From the NCBI GenBank assembly GCA_945872365.1, contig CAMBZJ010000006.1, forward strand, positions 62,001 to 126,000: 64,000 nucleotides of DNA, read 5' to 3'. A program made the translations under genes and the position numbers. Of this stretch, positions 10,098 through 18,405 are shown piece after piece. The notes beneath the pieces were generated by a model. The model worked only from the letters and a program-made list of their open reading frames with translations. It was not told where the DNA came from and did no database searches. Origin of the DNA: Klebsiella pneumoniae (GTDB lineage: Bacteria > Desulfobacterota > Binatia > UBA12015). Within the stretch, counting starts at the first letter, position 1; each line of letters begins with the position of its first letter.

Positions 10098-11558
10098 ATG
10101 GCACGCACCGCTCGCCCCGCACCTCCACGCCGCCCCGCGGCGAAGCGCAGCACCACCCCCGAGAAGGCCTGGGCAGGACGTTTCCGCGAGCCGACCGACC
10201 CATCCGTCGAGGCGTTCAGCACCTCGATCGAGACCGACCTCGCGATGGCGGAACAGGACATCCGCGGCTCGATCGCCCACGTGCACGGATTGCGGCGCGC
10301 GCGCCTCCTCTCCGCGCGGGAGGCAACGACCATCGAGCGTGGACTCGGCCGGGTGGCGCGCGAGCTCGCGACCGGCACCTTCACGGTGCGACCGTCGGAC
10401 GAGGACGTCCACATGGCGGTGGAGCGGCGCCTGACCGAGATCGTCGGACCCGTGGGCGGGAAGGTTCACACCGGCCGCAGCCGCAACGACCAGGTGGCGA
10501 CCGACCTGCGACTCTGGCTGCGCGACGAGATCGACGCGACGATCGCCGACGTCCGTCGCCTCGCGGGTGCGCTCGTGGGTCGCGCCCGCACCGATCTCGG
10601 GATCGTCGTGCCCGGCTACACCCACCTCCAGCGCGCCCAGCCTGTCCTGCTCTCGCACCACTGGCTGGCCCACGTCGAGATGCTGCTGCGGGACGCCGAG
10701 CGCCTCGGCGACGCACGTCGGCGAACGAACGTGATGCCGCTCGGTTCGGGAGCACTCGCCGGGGCAGGCTTTGCAATCGACCGCGAGAAGGTCGCGCGCG
10801 AACTCGGGTTCGAAGCCGTGAGTCGCAACTCCCTCGACGCGGTTTCCGATCGCGACTTCGTCGCCGAGTTCCTCGCCGCCTGCTCCATCCTCGCCATGCA
10901 CCTCTCGCGGCTCGGCGAGGAGATCGTACTCTGGTCCTCCCAGGAGTTCGGCTTCCTCGGGCTGCCCGACGCCTTCGCGACCGGCAGTTCCATGATGCCG
11001 CAGAAGAAGAATCCCGACGTCGCCGAACTCGTGCGCGGCAAGACCGGGCGGGTCTACGGTGCGCTGGTCTCGATCCTGACGACCCTGAAAGGTCTGCCGC
11101 TCGCCTACAACCGCGATCTCCAGGAGGACAAGCCACCCCTGTTCGAGGCTTCCCGCCAGGTCCGCGCCTGCCTGCACGTGCTCGCGCGCATGATGCCGCG
11201 GGTCGAGCCCCGGGCGGCGACGATGCGCGCGGCGGCCGGTGGACTCTCGCTCGCGACCGAACTCGCCGACTTCCTCGTCGAGCGCGGCCTGCCCTTCCGG
11301 CAGGCCCACGAAGTGGTCGGCCGGATCGTGCGCGACTGCGTCGACCGCGGGCGCGACATGGAGGCGATGACGGCCGGCGAACTAGCCGCCTTCTCGCCGC
11401 TCCTCGATCGTCACGCCCTGGCCCGCCTCACGGTCGAGAGCGCATTGCGACGCCGCAGCTCCACGGGTGGCACCTCGCCCGCCGGCGTCGAGGGCCAGCT
11501 CCGGGAACTGGAGTCGCTCCTCGGCGTCGGTCGCGCCGCGGGCCGTGCACGCCGGTGA
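10098..11558 (+). CDS. argH: argininosuccinate lyase
   Basis: A 486-residue fumarase/aspartase-superfamily enzyme splitting argininosuccinate into arginine and fumarate. The signature GSSMMPQKKNPD lies near residue 295, and HTGRSRNDQVATD and the TAHL-equivalent THLQRAQP are in place. ATG 10098 gives a basic, proline-rich N-terminus of about 20 residues before the conserved KAWAGRFREPTD; an in-frame TTG at 10062 is a longer alternative. No strong ribosome-binding site distinguishes them. The 79-base gap from argG makes it likely part of the same transcript. Confidence 0.94.
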   Translation: MARTARPAPPRRPAAKRSTTPEKAWAGRFREPTDPSVEAFSTSIETDLAMAEQDIRGSIAHVHGLRRARLLSAREATTIERGLGRVARELATGTFTVRPSDEDVHMAVERRLTEIVGPVGGKVHTGRSRNDQVATDLRLWLRDEIDATIADVRRLAGALVGRARTDLGIVVPGYTHLQRAQPVLLSHHWLAHVEMLLRDAERLGDARRRTNVMPLGSGALAGAGFAIDREKVARELGFEAVSRNSLDAVSDRDFVAEFLAACSILAMHLSRLGEEIVLWSSQEFGFLGLPDAFATGSSMMPQKKNPDVAELVRGKTGRVYGALVSILTTLKGLPLAYNRDLQEDKPPLFEASRQVRACLHVLARMMPRVEPRAATMRAAAGGLSLATELADFLVERGLPFRQAHEVVGRIVRDCVDRGRDMEAMTAGELAAFSPLLDRHALARLTVESALRRRSSTGGTSPAGVEGQLRELESLLGVGRAAGRARR

Positions 11559-11614
11559 GACACCGCGCGCCCCGGGCCGGTCGCGCGCCGGCGAGGGACC
11601 GGGAGCGACGCACC

Positions 11615-12190
11615 TTGCGCCTGCTGGTCGCCGCTCTCGCCTGCGCCGCGTTCGCCGCTTGCGGGCGCAAGGCCCTGCCCCGCCCGCCGCAGTGGGTGGT
11701 TCCCGAGATGCCGGCCCCGCTCGAGGTGACCGCGGTCGAGGGCGGCACGAAACTCTCGTGGCGGCGTCCGACGAAGTACGTCGACGGCGCGACGCTCGAC
11801 GATCTCGGCCGTTTCGACCTCGAGCGCTCCTGCGCGGATCTGCCCTGGGAGAAGATCGCCGAACTTGCGGTGAGCGACCGGGAGCGCTTCCGGCGCAACC
11901 GCAACTTCGCCTGGGTCGACCGCACGGCGCGAACGCCCGAGACCTGCCACTACCGCGTCACGGCGATCACGCTCGACGGCTACGCGAGCGCTCCCGCAGA
12001 AAGCTGGCTCGGTGCCCCCGCGCCGACGCCCAGGCCCTCGCCGACGCCCGGGCGCAGCGACACCTCCCGGAGCGCCTCGCCCACCGAGCCCTCGCCGACG
12101 CCCGTCCTTCCGGCGGCGTTCGCCTCGCCGGGACCCCTCTCACCTGCCGACGCGGATCCGGACGCGCCACGACCGCCGATCCAGAGATGA
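11615..12190 (+). CDS. FN3-like lipoprotein in the argH-lysA gap, LptM-like N-terminus
   Basis: A 191-residue predicted lipoprotein. TTG 11615 gives an ideal signal peptide (MRLLVAALACAAFAAC) with GGGAG upstream; a GTG at 11555 overlapping the argH stop would add 20 arginine-rich residues. After the lipidated Cys comes GRKALPRPP, resembling the CGLKGPLYxP motif of LptM/YifL, which in E. coli also neighbours lysine genes. Residues about 35-130 look like one fibronectin type III domain (LEVTAVEGGTKLSWRRP), with further Cys residues. The tail is Pro/Ser/Thr rich and low in complexity. Whether it helps LPS transport like LptM is inference. Confidence 0.65.
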   Translation: MRLLVAALACAAFAACGRKALPRPPQWVVPEMPAPLEVTAVEGGTKLSWRRPTKYVDGATLDDLGRFDLERSCADLPWEKIAELAVSDRERFRRNRNFAWVDRTARTPETCHYRVTAITLDGYASAPAESWLGAPAPTPRPSPTPGRSDTSRSASPTEPSPTPVLPAAFASPGPLSPADADPDAPRPPIQR

Positions 12191-12422
12191 GCAACGACCG
12201 AGCGTATCGCCTGTGCCGCAACGCGAAGCAGCAACTCCCCAAGAAGCGACCGCGTCGGCGCGTTGCAAACGCTTGCGCTCAAGAGCGACAACGGCCCGGA
12301 CTTTCTGTCGTGGGCGATCCTTCGCTGCGTTGACTCGCCGGCACCGGGTCGATTGCGCGCTGAGTGGCCCGCGCAAGCCGTGGCAAAAAGGCTGCGCCGA
12401 GAGCTTCCACTGCAAGTTCTGG
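12187..12422 (+). mobile_element. decayed IS3-family transposase (orfB) remnant in three frames
   Basis: Three pieces of an rve-type transposase lie in order but in different frames. From 12187, DRAYRLCRNAKQQLPKKRP matches the usual RxYRLxRxxxxxxxKRxRR segment. From 12275, LKSDNGPDFLSWAILR carries the second catalytic Asp. From 12363, SGPRKPWQKGCAESFHCKF matches the conserved PGKPWQNGxxESFNGKF with the catalytic Glu. The part holding the first Asp is deleted and at least two frameshifts separate the rest, so it is dead. It begins exactly at the stop of the preceding lipoprotein gene. No terminal repeats or target duplication were recognised. Confidence 0.7.
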
Positions 12423-12430
12423 CGGCTTGA

Positions 12431-12459
12431 GTTGCCCCGAAGAAGTCCTTCGGAGCAAC
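12431..12459. repeat. inverted repeat at the edge of the AT-rich segment
   Basis: GTTGCCCCGAAG and CTTCGGAGCAAC form 12-base arms with one mismatch around AAGTC. It lies between the transposase remnant and the AT-rich gene. It may be the end of a mobile element or a terminator-like hairpin for the minus-strand gene; there is no T-run. Confidence 0.4.
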
Positions 12460-12505
12460 CGCAATACCCGGAGGCGACGCTCTTTATCGATCTCCTAACC
12501 CAAAC

Positions 12506-12937
12506 CTACTTACGGGATATGTCATGACAATCGGCAACGGGCCCAGCCGTCTTGTTCGAAGGATCAGACGTAGTGGTCATGAAACATACAGCAAGTTTAT
12601 TCGGATTGAGAACTTTAAAGGTATAAGTTCCATCCTTATCGGCCATTGCGCCACTTGCCAAGTCGCTTGAAAATGAGCCTACGATCGGCACGATATTCTT
12701 TTCAATCGTAACTGTTCCAGAAAATACACTATCTGATTGCTTATCGAACTTATAGGCGATGGTTTCCTTCATGAAGCGGATTTCATTTGGTTTTCCATTG
12801 GGATAGTGTTTCCCAGTGCCGATGACGGCGTCATTGGTTTCACCAACCCAAGTGCCAATGACATTGGGAACTTGCTGAGCCATTGCCGACGCTGAAAACC
12901 CGAGTCCTAACAATATTGCCATCACTATTTTATTCAT
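12506..12937 (-). CDS. AT-rich secreted protein of unknown function, horizontally acquired
   Basis: A 143-residue protein with a textbook signal peptide (MNKIVMAILLGLGFSASAMA, cleavage before QQVPN) and GGGGAGA upstream of ATG 12937. The mature part is a small beta-rich domain with GTWVGETND, FSGTVTIEK and GTYTFKV strands and two Cys residues near the C-terminus. Similar layouts occur in small periplasmic proteins of proteobacteria, but no family is recognised. Base composition is strikingly low in GC, with A/T-ending codons, unlike every neighbour. It lies beside a transposase remnant, so recent transfer from an AT-richer host is likely. The frame is intact. Confidence 0.72.
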   Translation of the reverse strand: MNKIVMAILLGLGFSASAMAQQVPNVIGTWVGETNDAVIGTGKHYPNGKPNEIRFMKETIAYKFDKQSDSVFSGTVTIEKNIVPIVGSFSSDLASGAMADKDGTYTFKVLNPNKLAVCFMTTTSDPSNKTAGPVADCHDISRK

Positions 12938-13180
12938 ATCAATCTCCCCTATTGTTCATGAGTGCCAAAATGGCCCCCATGATCCGATGCCCATTGATCA
13001 GCCGTCCGAGCCCCTCCCCTGCGCCGCAATCGAGCGCGCGAGAGCCGCAGGGGAGCTAACGGCTAGGGTGGTCGGACGCTAGCACCCACGTCCCCGAAGA
13101 GCGAGGCAGATCGCCACCCAAGCCGACCGATGCGGCGAGGACGAGTCGATCTGCAAAACTAATGACTTCGCGGCAAGGCG

Positions 13181-13790
13181 GTGATGGCCTCGCGGCATGC
13201 CGACGTTCACCACGTGTACCCCGAAGGACAGGTCTACCAGCCCGTCACCCTCGATACCCCCGAATGCTTCCTGAAGGCCACCGCCCATGAGCTGCTGCAC
13301 CGCAGGGAAGGTGCCTATCCGGGGGCCCCAATCAACACCCGGGCCATCGGGCATCGCACCTCAGGTCGGCCAGGCCTTGCAGCGCGCGTTCCAGCGCGGA
13401 CTGGAGATCCGAGCGGCGGACATCCATGACATGCAGGAACGCAAGGACGGCATCCACGTCCAGCTGACGCGTCGCGAGACGGATGATGGCGTCAACGACC
13501 TGGTGCGCTTCGACCGGATCTACTCCGGACTTGGGATGGCCAACGATTTCAAGTTCATCCAGGACCACTCACCGCTCTGGGGGAACATCATCGAGAAGAA
13601 CGGCTTCACCAGCTCGCATCGCTTCGGCGGCGTCATGGCCGATCCCAACGGAAGGCTGCCTGTCGGGGGACGCGAGCGCCGCTGCCGAGTACTGGTGCAC
13701 CGACCTCCTGCGCGACGACCGCGTTCCCCGCCTACCGGGAAAGGGACCCGCGCAAACAGCTCCGTCATCCCAACCTTTCTTTTCGACTTT
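13181..13790 (+). pseudogene. decayed oxidoreductase-like gene (possible FAD/NAD(P)-binding family)
   Basis: Protein-like text is spread over several frames. One frame near 13181 reads PEGQVYQPVTLDT and FLKATAHELLHR. Another (about 13350-13660) reads LEIRAADIHDMQERKDGIHV, then RFDRIYSGLGMANDF and GVMADPNGRLP. After a shift, a third frame continues ASAAAEYWCTDLLRDDRVP. The order resembles the C-terminal half of FAD-NAD(P)-binding proteins of the PF13454 type, where a strand leads to an N(C/A)TG-like motif and a DADGRLLD segment. No start or full-length frame exists. The family call is weak; the broken state is clear. The stretch 13791-13959 shows nothing recognisable. Confidence 0.4.
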
Positions 13791-13959
13791 CCGATTCCGA
13801 CGATGTTCCCGGATCAAGCGGCTGTCCCGTGCAAGCGATCGAAACGTCGCTTCCGCCCCGGATGCAACGTCCGTGCAAGCCGCTCGCGAGGGGCCCCGCG
13901 CAGTCGGTCAGCACGCTCGCGACCATGCGCGAGATCGAGGCGATCTTCGAGACCCTCGC

Positions 13960-15249
13960 TCAGAGGGGAAGTGCCTCTTCGCACTCCGCGGCGACGATGT
14001 CGGCGAGCGTCTCGCGGCGCGACATGAGGACGGCCCGGCCCTCGTCCCACCAGACCTGCGGGACCCGCCCCAGCGAGTTGTAGTTGGAACTCATCGAGGC
14101 ACCGTAGGCGCCAGCATCGTGCAGCAGGACGAAGTCGCCGACGTTGGGCCGGGGGAGTTCGCGCGGCTCGATCAGTTCGTCGGCGTGTCGCGTGAATACG
14201 TCTCCGGATTCGCACAGCGGCCCCGCCACCGCGAAGCGGCCGGTCGGCCCCGGCTTCTCTGCGACCACGCTGATGCGATGGAACGACCCGTACATCGCCG
14301 GTCGCACCAGGTCGCAGAACCCGGCATCGACCATAATGAAGTCGTGGCCCGGCCCCTTGTCGTTCTCCCGCGTCGCCTTCACGTCGGCAACCCGGGCGAC
14401 GAGCGTCGCCGCGGGGGCGACGAAGAAGCGACCCGGTTCGATCTCGACGCGGATCGCGCGTCCGGCGACCTCGCAGAAGCGCGCCCGCGACTCGACGAGG
14501 ATCCGCCCGAGGTGGCGCAGGTCCGGCTGCCAAGACGGATCGCGGTAGGAGTGCGGAATGCCGCCGCCCAGGTTCACCGCGCGACAGTCGGGGAAACTGG
14601 CCAGCAGCTCGGCGAAGCGCCCGGCGAGCTTCGTTAGATTGCGTTCGAGTTCGGCGATCTCGGGTCCGCTGCCGACGTGCGCATGCAGCAGTTCGACCCG
14701 CAGTCCCACGGCTCGGGCCGCTTCGCCGACCACTGCCGCGTCGTCGATCCAGATCCCGTGCTTGGAACTCGGTCCGCCGGTGTCGCAGGCCTGGACGTGG
14801 CCGTGACCGAAGCCCGGGTTGAGCCGCAGGCCCACCGGGCCGCGGTAACCGGCGGCGGCGAGCGCGTGCACCTGCCCGGGAGAGCCGAGGTTCGGCAGCA
14901 CGCCCTCGTGCAGGACGACGTCGAGTGCGTTGTCGCGAAAGACGTCGGCTGTCAGGAGGACCACCGGGGGCTCGTGCCCGACCGGAAAACCCGCCGCCTT
15001 CGCGCGCAGGACCTCGTTGCCCGAGACCGCGTCGATCCAGGTGCCGGCGCGCTTCACCTCGCGCAACACGAGATGCGCGGAACAGGCCTTCATCGCGTAG
15101 CGCGCCTGGAGGCCTTCGGCGGAAGTCAGTCCGCGGATCGCGTCGATGCGCCGCCGCACGGTCGCCGCGTCGTAGAGATAGAAGGGCGTGCCGACGGCCG
15201 CGGCGAGGCGGGCTAGGGAGGCATGGTCGGTTGGGGGGCTCACAAGCAT
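13960..15249 (-). CDS. lysA: diaminopimelate decarboxylase, E. coli LysA type
   Basis: A 429-residue PLP enzyme (alanine-racemase fold) that decarboxylates meso-diaminopimelate to lysine. ATG 15249 gives a short N-terminus before TPFYLYDA; the frame extends upstream but without homology. The Schiff-base Lys54 sits in YAMKACS. NPGFGHGH, SKHGIW, EIEPGRF, the CESGDVF cysteine and GAYGASMSSNYNS match the E. coli-type LysA very closely, rather than the shorter Gram-positive type. It is divergent from dapF with a 176-base gap. The immediate 3' flank is the decayed foreign island. Confidence 0.95.
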   Translation of the reverse strand: MLVSPPTDHASLARLAAAVGTPFYLYDAATVRRRIDAIRGLTSAEGLQARYAMKACSAHLVLREVKRAGTWIDAVSGNEVLRAKAAGFPVGHEPPVVLLTADVFRDNALDVVLHEGVLPNLGSPGQVHALAAAGYRGPVGLRLNPGFGHGHVQACDTGGPSSKHGIWIDDAAVVGEAARAVGLRVELLHAHVGSGPEIAELERNLTKLAGRFAELLASFPDCRAVNLGGGIPHSYRDPSWQPDLRHLGRILVESRARFCEVAGRAIRVEIEPGRFFVAPAATLVARVADVKATRENDKGPGHDFIMVDAGFCDLVRPAMYGSFHRISVVAEKPGPTGRFAVAGPLCESGDVFTRHADELIEPRELPRPNVGDFVLLHDAGAYGASMSSNYNSLGRVPQVWWDEGRAVLMSRRETLADIVAAECEEALPL

Positions 15250-15425
15250 GTCGCTTGGGTGCCACCCGCAGGGCGGGCGTTCAAGTCGAGTGGTCCCGGC
15301 CGCCGGCGGGTGCGGCATCCCGGGGCTCGACCCGGGCGCCCCGCGCACGACCGGCCACCGACGCGCTCGGCCGATGCGGCCCGCGGACGTGGCGTCGGGC
15401 GCGGCGTGCATGGTAGGCCCGCCGT

Positions 15426-16271
15426 ATGCGGCTGCGCTTCACGAAGATGCACGGGATCGGCAACGACTACGTCTACGTCGACGCCTTCGCCCAGCCGCTC
15501 GCCGACCCGGCGGCGGTCGCTCGCCGGGTCGCCCCGCGCCGCACGGCGATCGGCTCGGACGGGCTCATCCTGATCGCCCCGTCGGAGACCGCCGACGTGC
15601 GCATGGAGATGTACAACGCCGACGGCAGCCGGGGCGCGATGTGCGGCAACGGCGTCCGCTGCGTCGCCAAGTACGCCTGGGATCACGGGCTCGCGCGGCG
15701 CAACCCGATGCGAGTCGAGACCGATTCCGGAGTGAAGACCGTCGACCTGCGGCTCGAGCGCGACCTGGTCGCGTCGGTCGCCGTCGACATGGGACCGCCG
15801 ATCCTCGATCCCGGACAGGTGCCGATCGCCGCACCAGCGCGGATGATCGACGCCTCGTTCGCCATCGACGGCCGGGATCTCCGCATCACCTGCATTTCGA
15901 TGGGCAACCCGCACTGCGTGATCTTCGTCGATTCGACCGAGGACGCGCCGGTGACGACTCTCGGTCCGCGCATCGAGGTCCACCCGCTCTTCCCGCAGCG
16001 GGTGAACGTCGAGTTCGTGCAACTGCTCGGGACCGCCCCCGCCGACCGCCTGCGCATGCGAGTCTGGGAGCGCGGCTCGGGCGAGACCGCTGCCTGCGGT
16101 ACCGGCGCCTGCGCCGTCGCGGTCGCGGCGGCGCTCACCGGCCGCGGCCGTCGCTCGGTCGAGATCGAACTCATCGGTGGAAACCTGCAGATCGACTGGC
16201 GCGAGGCCGACGACCACGTGATCATGAGCGGCGGCGCGACCGAGGTCTTCACCGGGGAGATCGACCTATGA
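15426..16271 (+). CDS. dapF: diaminopimelate epimerase
   Basis: A 281-residue cofactor-independent epimerase converting LL- to meso-diaminopimelate, the precursor of lysine and peptidoglycan. The two catalytic cysteines are Cys73 (MCGNGVRC) and Cys224 (ACGTGACA). KMHGIGNDY at the N-terminus and GNPHCV are canonical. ATG 15426 is preceded by a TAGGCC hexamer six bases upstream, a possible -10 box of a leaderless transcript. First gene of a dapF-dapA-dapB operon with 4-base overlaps, divergent from lysA, so all four lysine genes cluster. Confidence 0.95.
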   Translation: MRLRFTKMHGIGNDYVYVDAFAQPLADPAAVARRVAPRRTAIGSDGLILIAPSETADVRMEMYNADGSRGAMCGNGVRCVAKYAWDHGLARRNPMRVETDSGVKTVDLRLERDLVASVAVDMGPPILDPGQVPIAAPARMIDASFAIDGRDLRITCISMGNPHCVIFVDSTEDAPVTTLGPRIEVHPLFPQRVNVEFVQLLGTAPADRLRMRVWERGSGETAACGTGACAVAVAAALTGRGRRSVEIELIGGNLQIDWREADDHVIMSGGATEVFTGEIDL

Positions 16272-17176
16272 GTGCTTCGCCCTGTCCCTTCTCCGGCTCG
16301 ATCGTCGCGCTGGTCACCCCCTTCCGCGACGGCAAGGTCGACTGGGCAGCGCTCGAAGCGCTCATCGAGGCGCAGATCGCCGGCGGTCAGAGCGGCCTCG
16401 TGCCCTGTGGTTCGACCGGCGAGTCGGCGACGCTCAGCCACGAGGAGCACACCGAGGTCGTTGCCTTCACGGTGAAGCGCGCGGCCGGCCGGGTACCGGT
16501 GATCGCCGGGACGGGCTCGAACGCGACCGCGGAGGCGGTGCGCCTCACCCGCGAGGCCGAGCGAGCGGGGGCCGCGGGGGCCCTCCTGATCTCCCCCTAC
16601 TACAACAAGCCGACCCAGGCCGGGATCGTCGAGCACTACCGGGTCGTGGCGGCGGCGACCGCCCTGCCGCTGATCGTCTACAACATCCCTGGTCGCACCT
16701 CGTCCACGATCGAGCCGGACACGCTCGCGCGCCTCGGCGAGATCCCGAACGTGGTCGCCGTGAAGGATTCCACCGGCTCGCTCGACCGGATCATGGACAC
16801 GATCGCCGCCTGTGGCGCGTCCCTCGCCGTGATCTCGGGGGACGATTCGCTGACGCTCCCGATCGTCGGCCTCGGCGGCGTGGGCGCGATCTCGGCGCTC
16901 GCCAACGTCGTCCCGCGGGAGATGGCGGATCTGGCGCGGGCCGCGCTCGAGGGCCGCTGGGACGAAGCGCGGCGGCTGCACTTCCGGCTGCTGCCGCTCA
17001 TGCGCGCCGCGTTCCTCGAAACGAATCCGATCCCGGTCAAGGCGGCGCTCGCGATGCTCGGTCGATGCGCCGACGAACTGCGCCTGCCGCTCCTCCCCAT
17101 GACCGCGGCACCGCGCGAGCGATTGCGGCGCGCCCTCGCCGATCTCGGCCTGCCGCTGGTCGGGGACCGGGCGTGA
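16268..17176 (+). CDS. dapA: 4-hydroxy-tetrahydrodipicolinate synthase
   Basis: A 302-residue class I aldolase condensing pyruvate with aspartate semialdehyde. Schiff-base Lys166 lies in VVAVKDSTG, Tyr138 in VYNIPGRTS, and the Thr/Tyr triad region is CGSTGES (about 48-54). The ATG overlaps the dapF stop (ATGA) and the stop overlaps dapB (GTGA). Length is standard. In many bacteria this enzyme is feedback-inhibited by lysine; the sites for that were not assessed. Confidence 0.95.
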   Translation: MSASPCPFSGSIVALVTPFRDGKVDWAALEALIEAQIAGGQSGLVPCGSTGESATLSHEEHTEVVAFTVKRAAGRVPVIAGTGSNATAEAVRLTREAERAGAAGALLISPYYNKPTQAGIVEHYRVVAAATALPLIVYNIPGRTSSTIEPDTLARLGEIPNVVAVKDSTGSLDRIMDTIAACGASLAVISGDDSLTLPIVGLGGVGAISALANVVPREMADLARAALEGRWDEARRLHFRLLPLMRAAFLETNPIPVKAALAMLGRCADELRLPLLPMTAAPRERLRRALADLGLPLVGDRA

Positions 17177-17994
17177 GCCCCGCCGCGAAGCCGCCCGTCG
17201 GCATCGTCATCGCCGGGGCCGCCGGCCGGATGGGCCGGATGCTCGTCGGACTCGCAAGCTCGAACCCGTCGCTGCGCGTACTCGCCGCACTCGAAGCACC
17301 CGAGCACCCGCAGCTCGGGGTCGATGCCGGGCGGATCGCCGGTGGTGCGGAACTCGGGGTGCCGCTCGCCGCGAGCGTCTCCGGGGTGCCTGCGGGCTCC
17401 GTGTTGATCGACTTCACCGCGCCCGAGCCGACGCTCGAGCACGTCCGTGTCGCCGCGGCGCACGGCTGGGGGGCGATCGTCGGGACGACCGGTTTCCGGC
17501 CGGAGCAGGAGCGCGAGATCGACCTGCTCGGGGAGCGGATCCCCCTGCTGCGCGCGGCCAACATGAGCGTCGGGGTGACGGTGCTGCTCGACGTCGCGAA
17601 AGAGCTTGCGCACCGGCTCGGCGGTTCGTTCGACATCGAGATCGCCGAGACCCACCACCGATTGAAGAAGGACGCCCCCTCGGGCACCGCCCTCGCCCTC
17701 GGGCGCGCGGTCGCCGCCGGACGCGGCGTCGTGCTGCAGGAACACGCGGTCTACGGTCGTGACGGCCTCGTCGGCGAACGTCCCGACGGCGAGATCGGCG
17801 TCATGGCGCTGCGCGGCGGGGACGTGGTCGGCGACCACACCGTCTTCTTCTTCGGGACCGGGGAGCGCATCGAACTCACCCACCGGGCGCAGAGCCGCGA
17901 GGCCTTCGCGGCAGGTGCCCTGCGGGCCGCGGCGTGGATCGCCGGTCGGCCACCGGGACTCTACGAGATGCGCGACGTACTGTCGGCGGCCTGA
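17173..17994 (+). CDS. dapB: 4-hydroxy-tetrahydrodipicolinate reductase
   Basis: A 273-residue NAD(P)H-dependent reductase following dapA. The nucleotide-binding GAAGRMG is near residue 14 and the substrate motif ETHHRLKKDAPSGTA is intact. GTG 17173 overlaps the dapA stop. An insertion of about ten residues after the first helix (ALEAPEHPQLG, then GADAG-like text) is within normal variation. The dapB stop lies only about 15 bases from the broken end of a convergent RRM gene fragment, so its 3' flank is a rearrangement junction. It ends the dap operon. Confidence 0.94.
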   Translation: MSPAAKPPVGIVIAGAAGRMGRMLVGLASSNPSLRVLAALEAPEHPQLGVDAGRIAGGAELGVPLAASVSGVPAGSVLIDFTAPEPTLEHVRVAAAHGWGAIVGTTGFRPEQEREIDLLGERIPLLRAANMSVGVTVLLDVAKELAHRLGGSFDIEIAETHHRLKKDAPSGTALALGRAVAAGRGVVLQEHAVYGRDGLVGERPDGEIGVMALRGGDVVGDHTVFFFGTGERIELTHRAQSREAFAAGALRAAAWIAGRPPGLYEMRDVLSAA

Positions 17995-18009
17995 GCGCGA
18001 CCGCCGCCC

Positions 18010-18171
18010 CTCGGCGGCCGAAGACATCTCGAGGAAACCGAAACCGCGCGACTGGCCGGACTCGCGATCGGTGATCACGCGTGCCGACACCACCGTACCA
18101 GCCTCCGAGAAGGCCCGCTGAAGGTCGTCGTTGCCGACGCTGTAGGGAAGATTCCCGACGAAAAGCCTCAC
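18010..18171 (-). pseudogene. truncated RRM RNA-binding protein gene
   Basis: From GTG 18171 (AGGAG seven bases upstream) 54 codons read as the first two thirds of an RNA-recognition motif. RNP2 is LFVGNL, RNP1 is SRGFGFLEM, and RVITDRESGQ lies between them. Bacterial single-RRM proteins run to about 80-110 residues with AIxxLNG and a final strand. Here the similarity stops abruptly at SSAAE, where the reading frame enters the dapB end and becomes antisense. The final helix and strand are lost, so a foldable RRM is unlikely. The translation signal is intact, suggesting a recent deletion. Confidence 0.65.
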
Positions 18172-18212
18172 CTGACCGCTCCTGTCTGGCGACGCAGCCG
18201 CCGCCGACCGCT

Positions 18213-18235
18213 CCGCCCGCCGGCTCGGCGGGCGG
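18213..18235. other. perfect 10-bp hairpin upstream of the RRM fragment
   Basis: CCGCCCGCCG and CGGCGGGCGG flank GCT. It lies 42 bases upstream of the RRM start, so in that gene's leader, and in the gap before folK. Genes for small RNA-binding proteins sometimes carry leader structures; a role here is not shown. No T-run follows. Confidence 0.4.
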
Positions 18236-18254
18236 GAAAACGACCGCGCTTCTA

Positions 18255-18276
18255 TGCCTGACGTCACGGTCAGGCA
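18255..18276. promoter_or_regulatory. perfect 8-bp dyad, possible operator
   Basis: TGCCTGAC and GTCAGGCA are separated by GTCACG; the core GACGTCACGGTC resembles a symmetric protein-binding site. It lies between the divergent RRM fragment and folK. No matching regulator can be named. Confidence 0.35.
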
Positions 18277-18405
18277 AGCGGCGCCGGTTGTCGCCTGCAG
18301 GAGCGTCGGCTAAAGGGTGGCGTGCTGCGGGCCGGGAGGCCGCGCGGCGTGGGCCGGCCGCCCCAGGCGCGGCGCCCACGGGATAAGGGAGGAAGCCGTA
18401 AAACC

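Noticed and set aside
12431-12505. Possible integron attC site beside the AT-rich gene
   Set aside because: TCCTAAC and GTTAGGA near 12493-12500 differ from RYYYAAC/GTTRRRY at the end base, and no paired inner sites are seen; the hairpin does not have attC layout.
13079-13354. Minus-strand 91-codon frame over the island
   Set aside because: It lies antisense to the more protein-like plus-strand oxidoreductase remnant and has no signal, motif or ribosome-binding site.
18213-18235. Rho-independent terminators at the GC-rich hairpins
   Set aside because: None of the hairpins noted (2.5, 18.2, 25.4, 50.6, 56.9 kb) is followed by a T-run; only the two lying between convergent genes are kept as tentative terminators.
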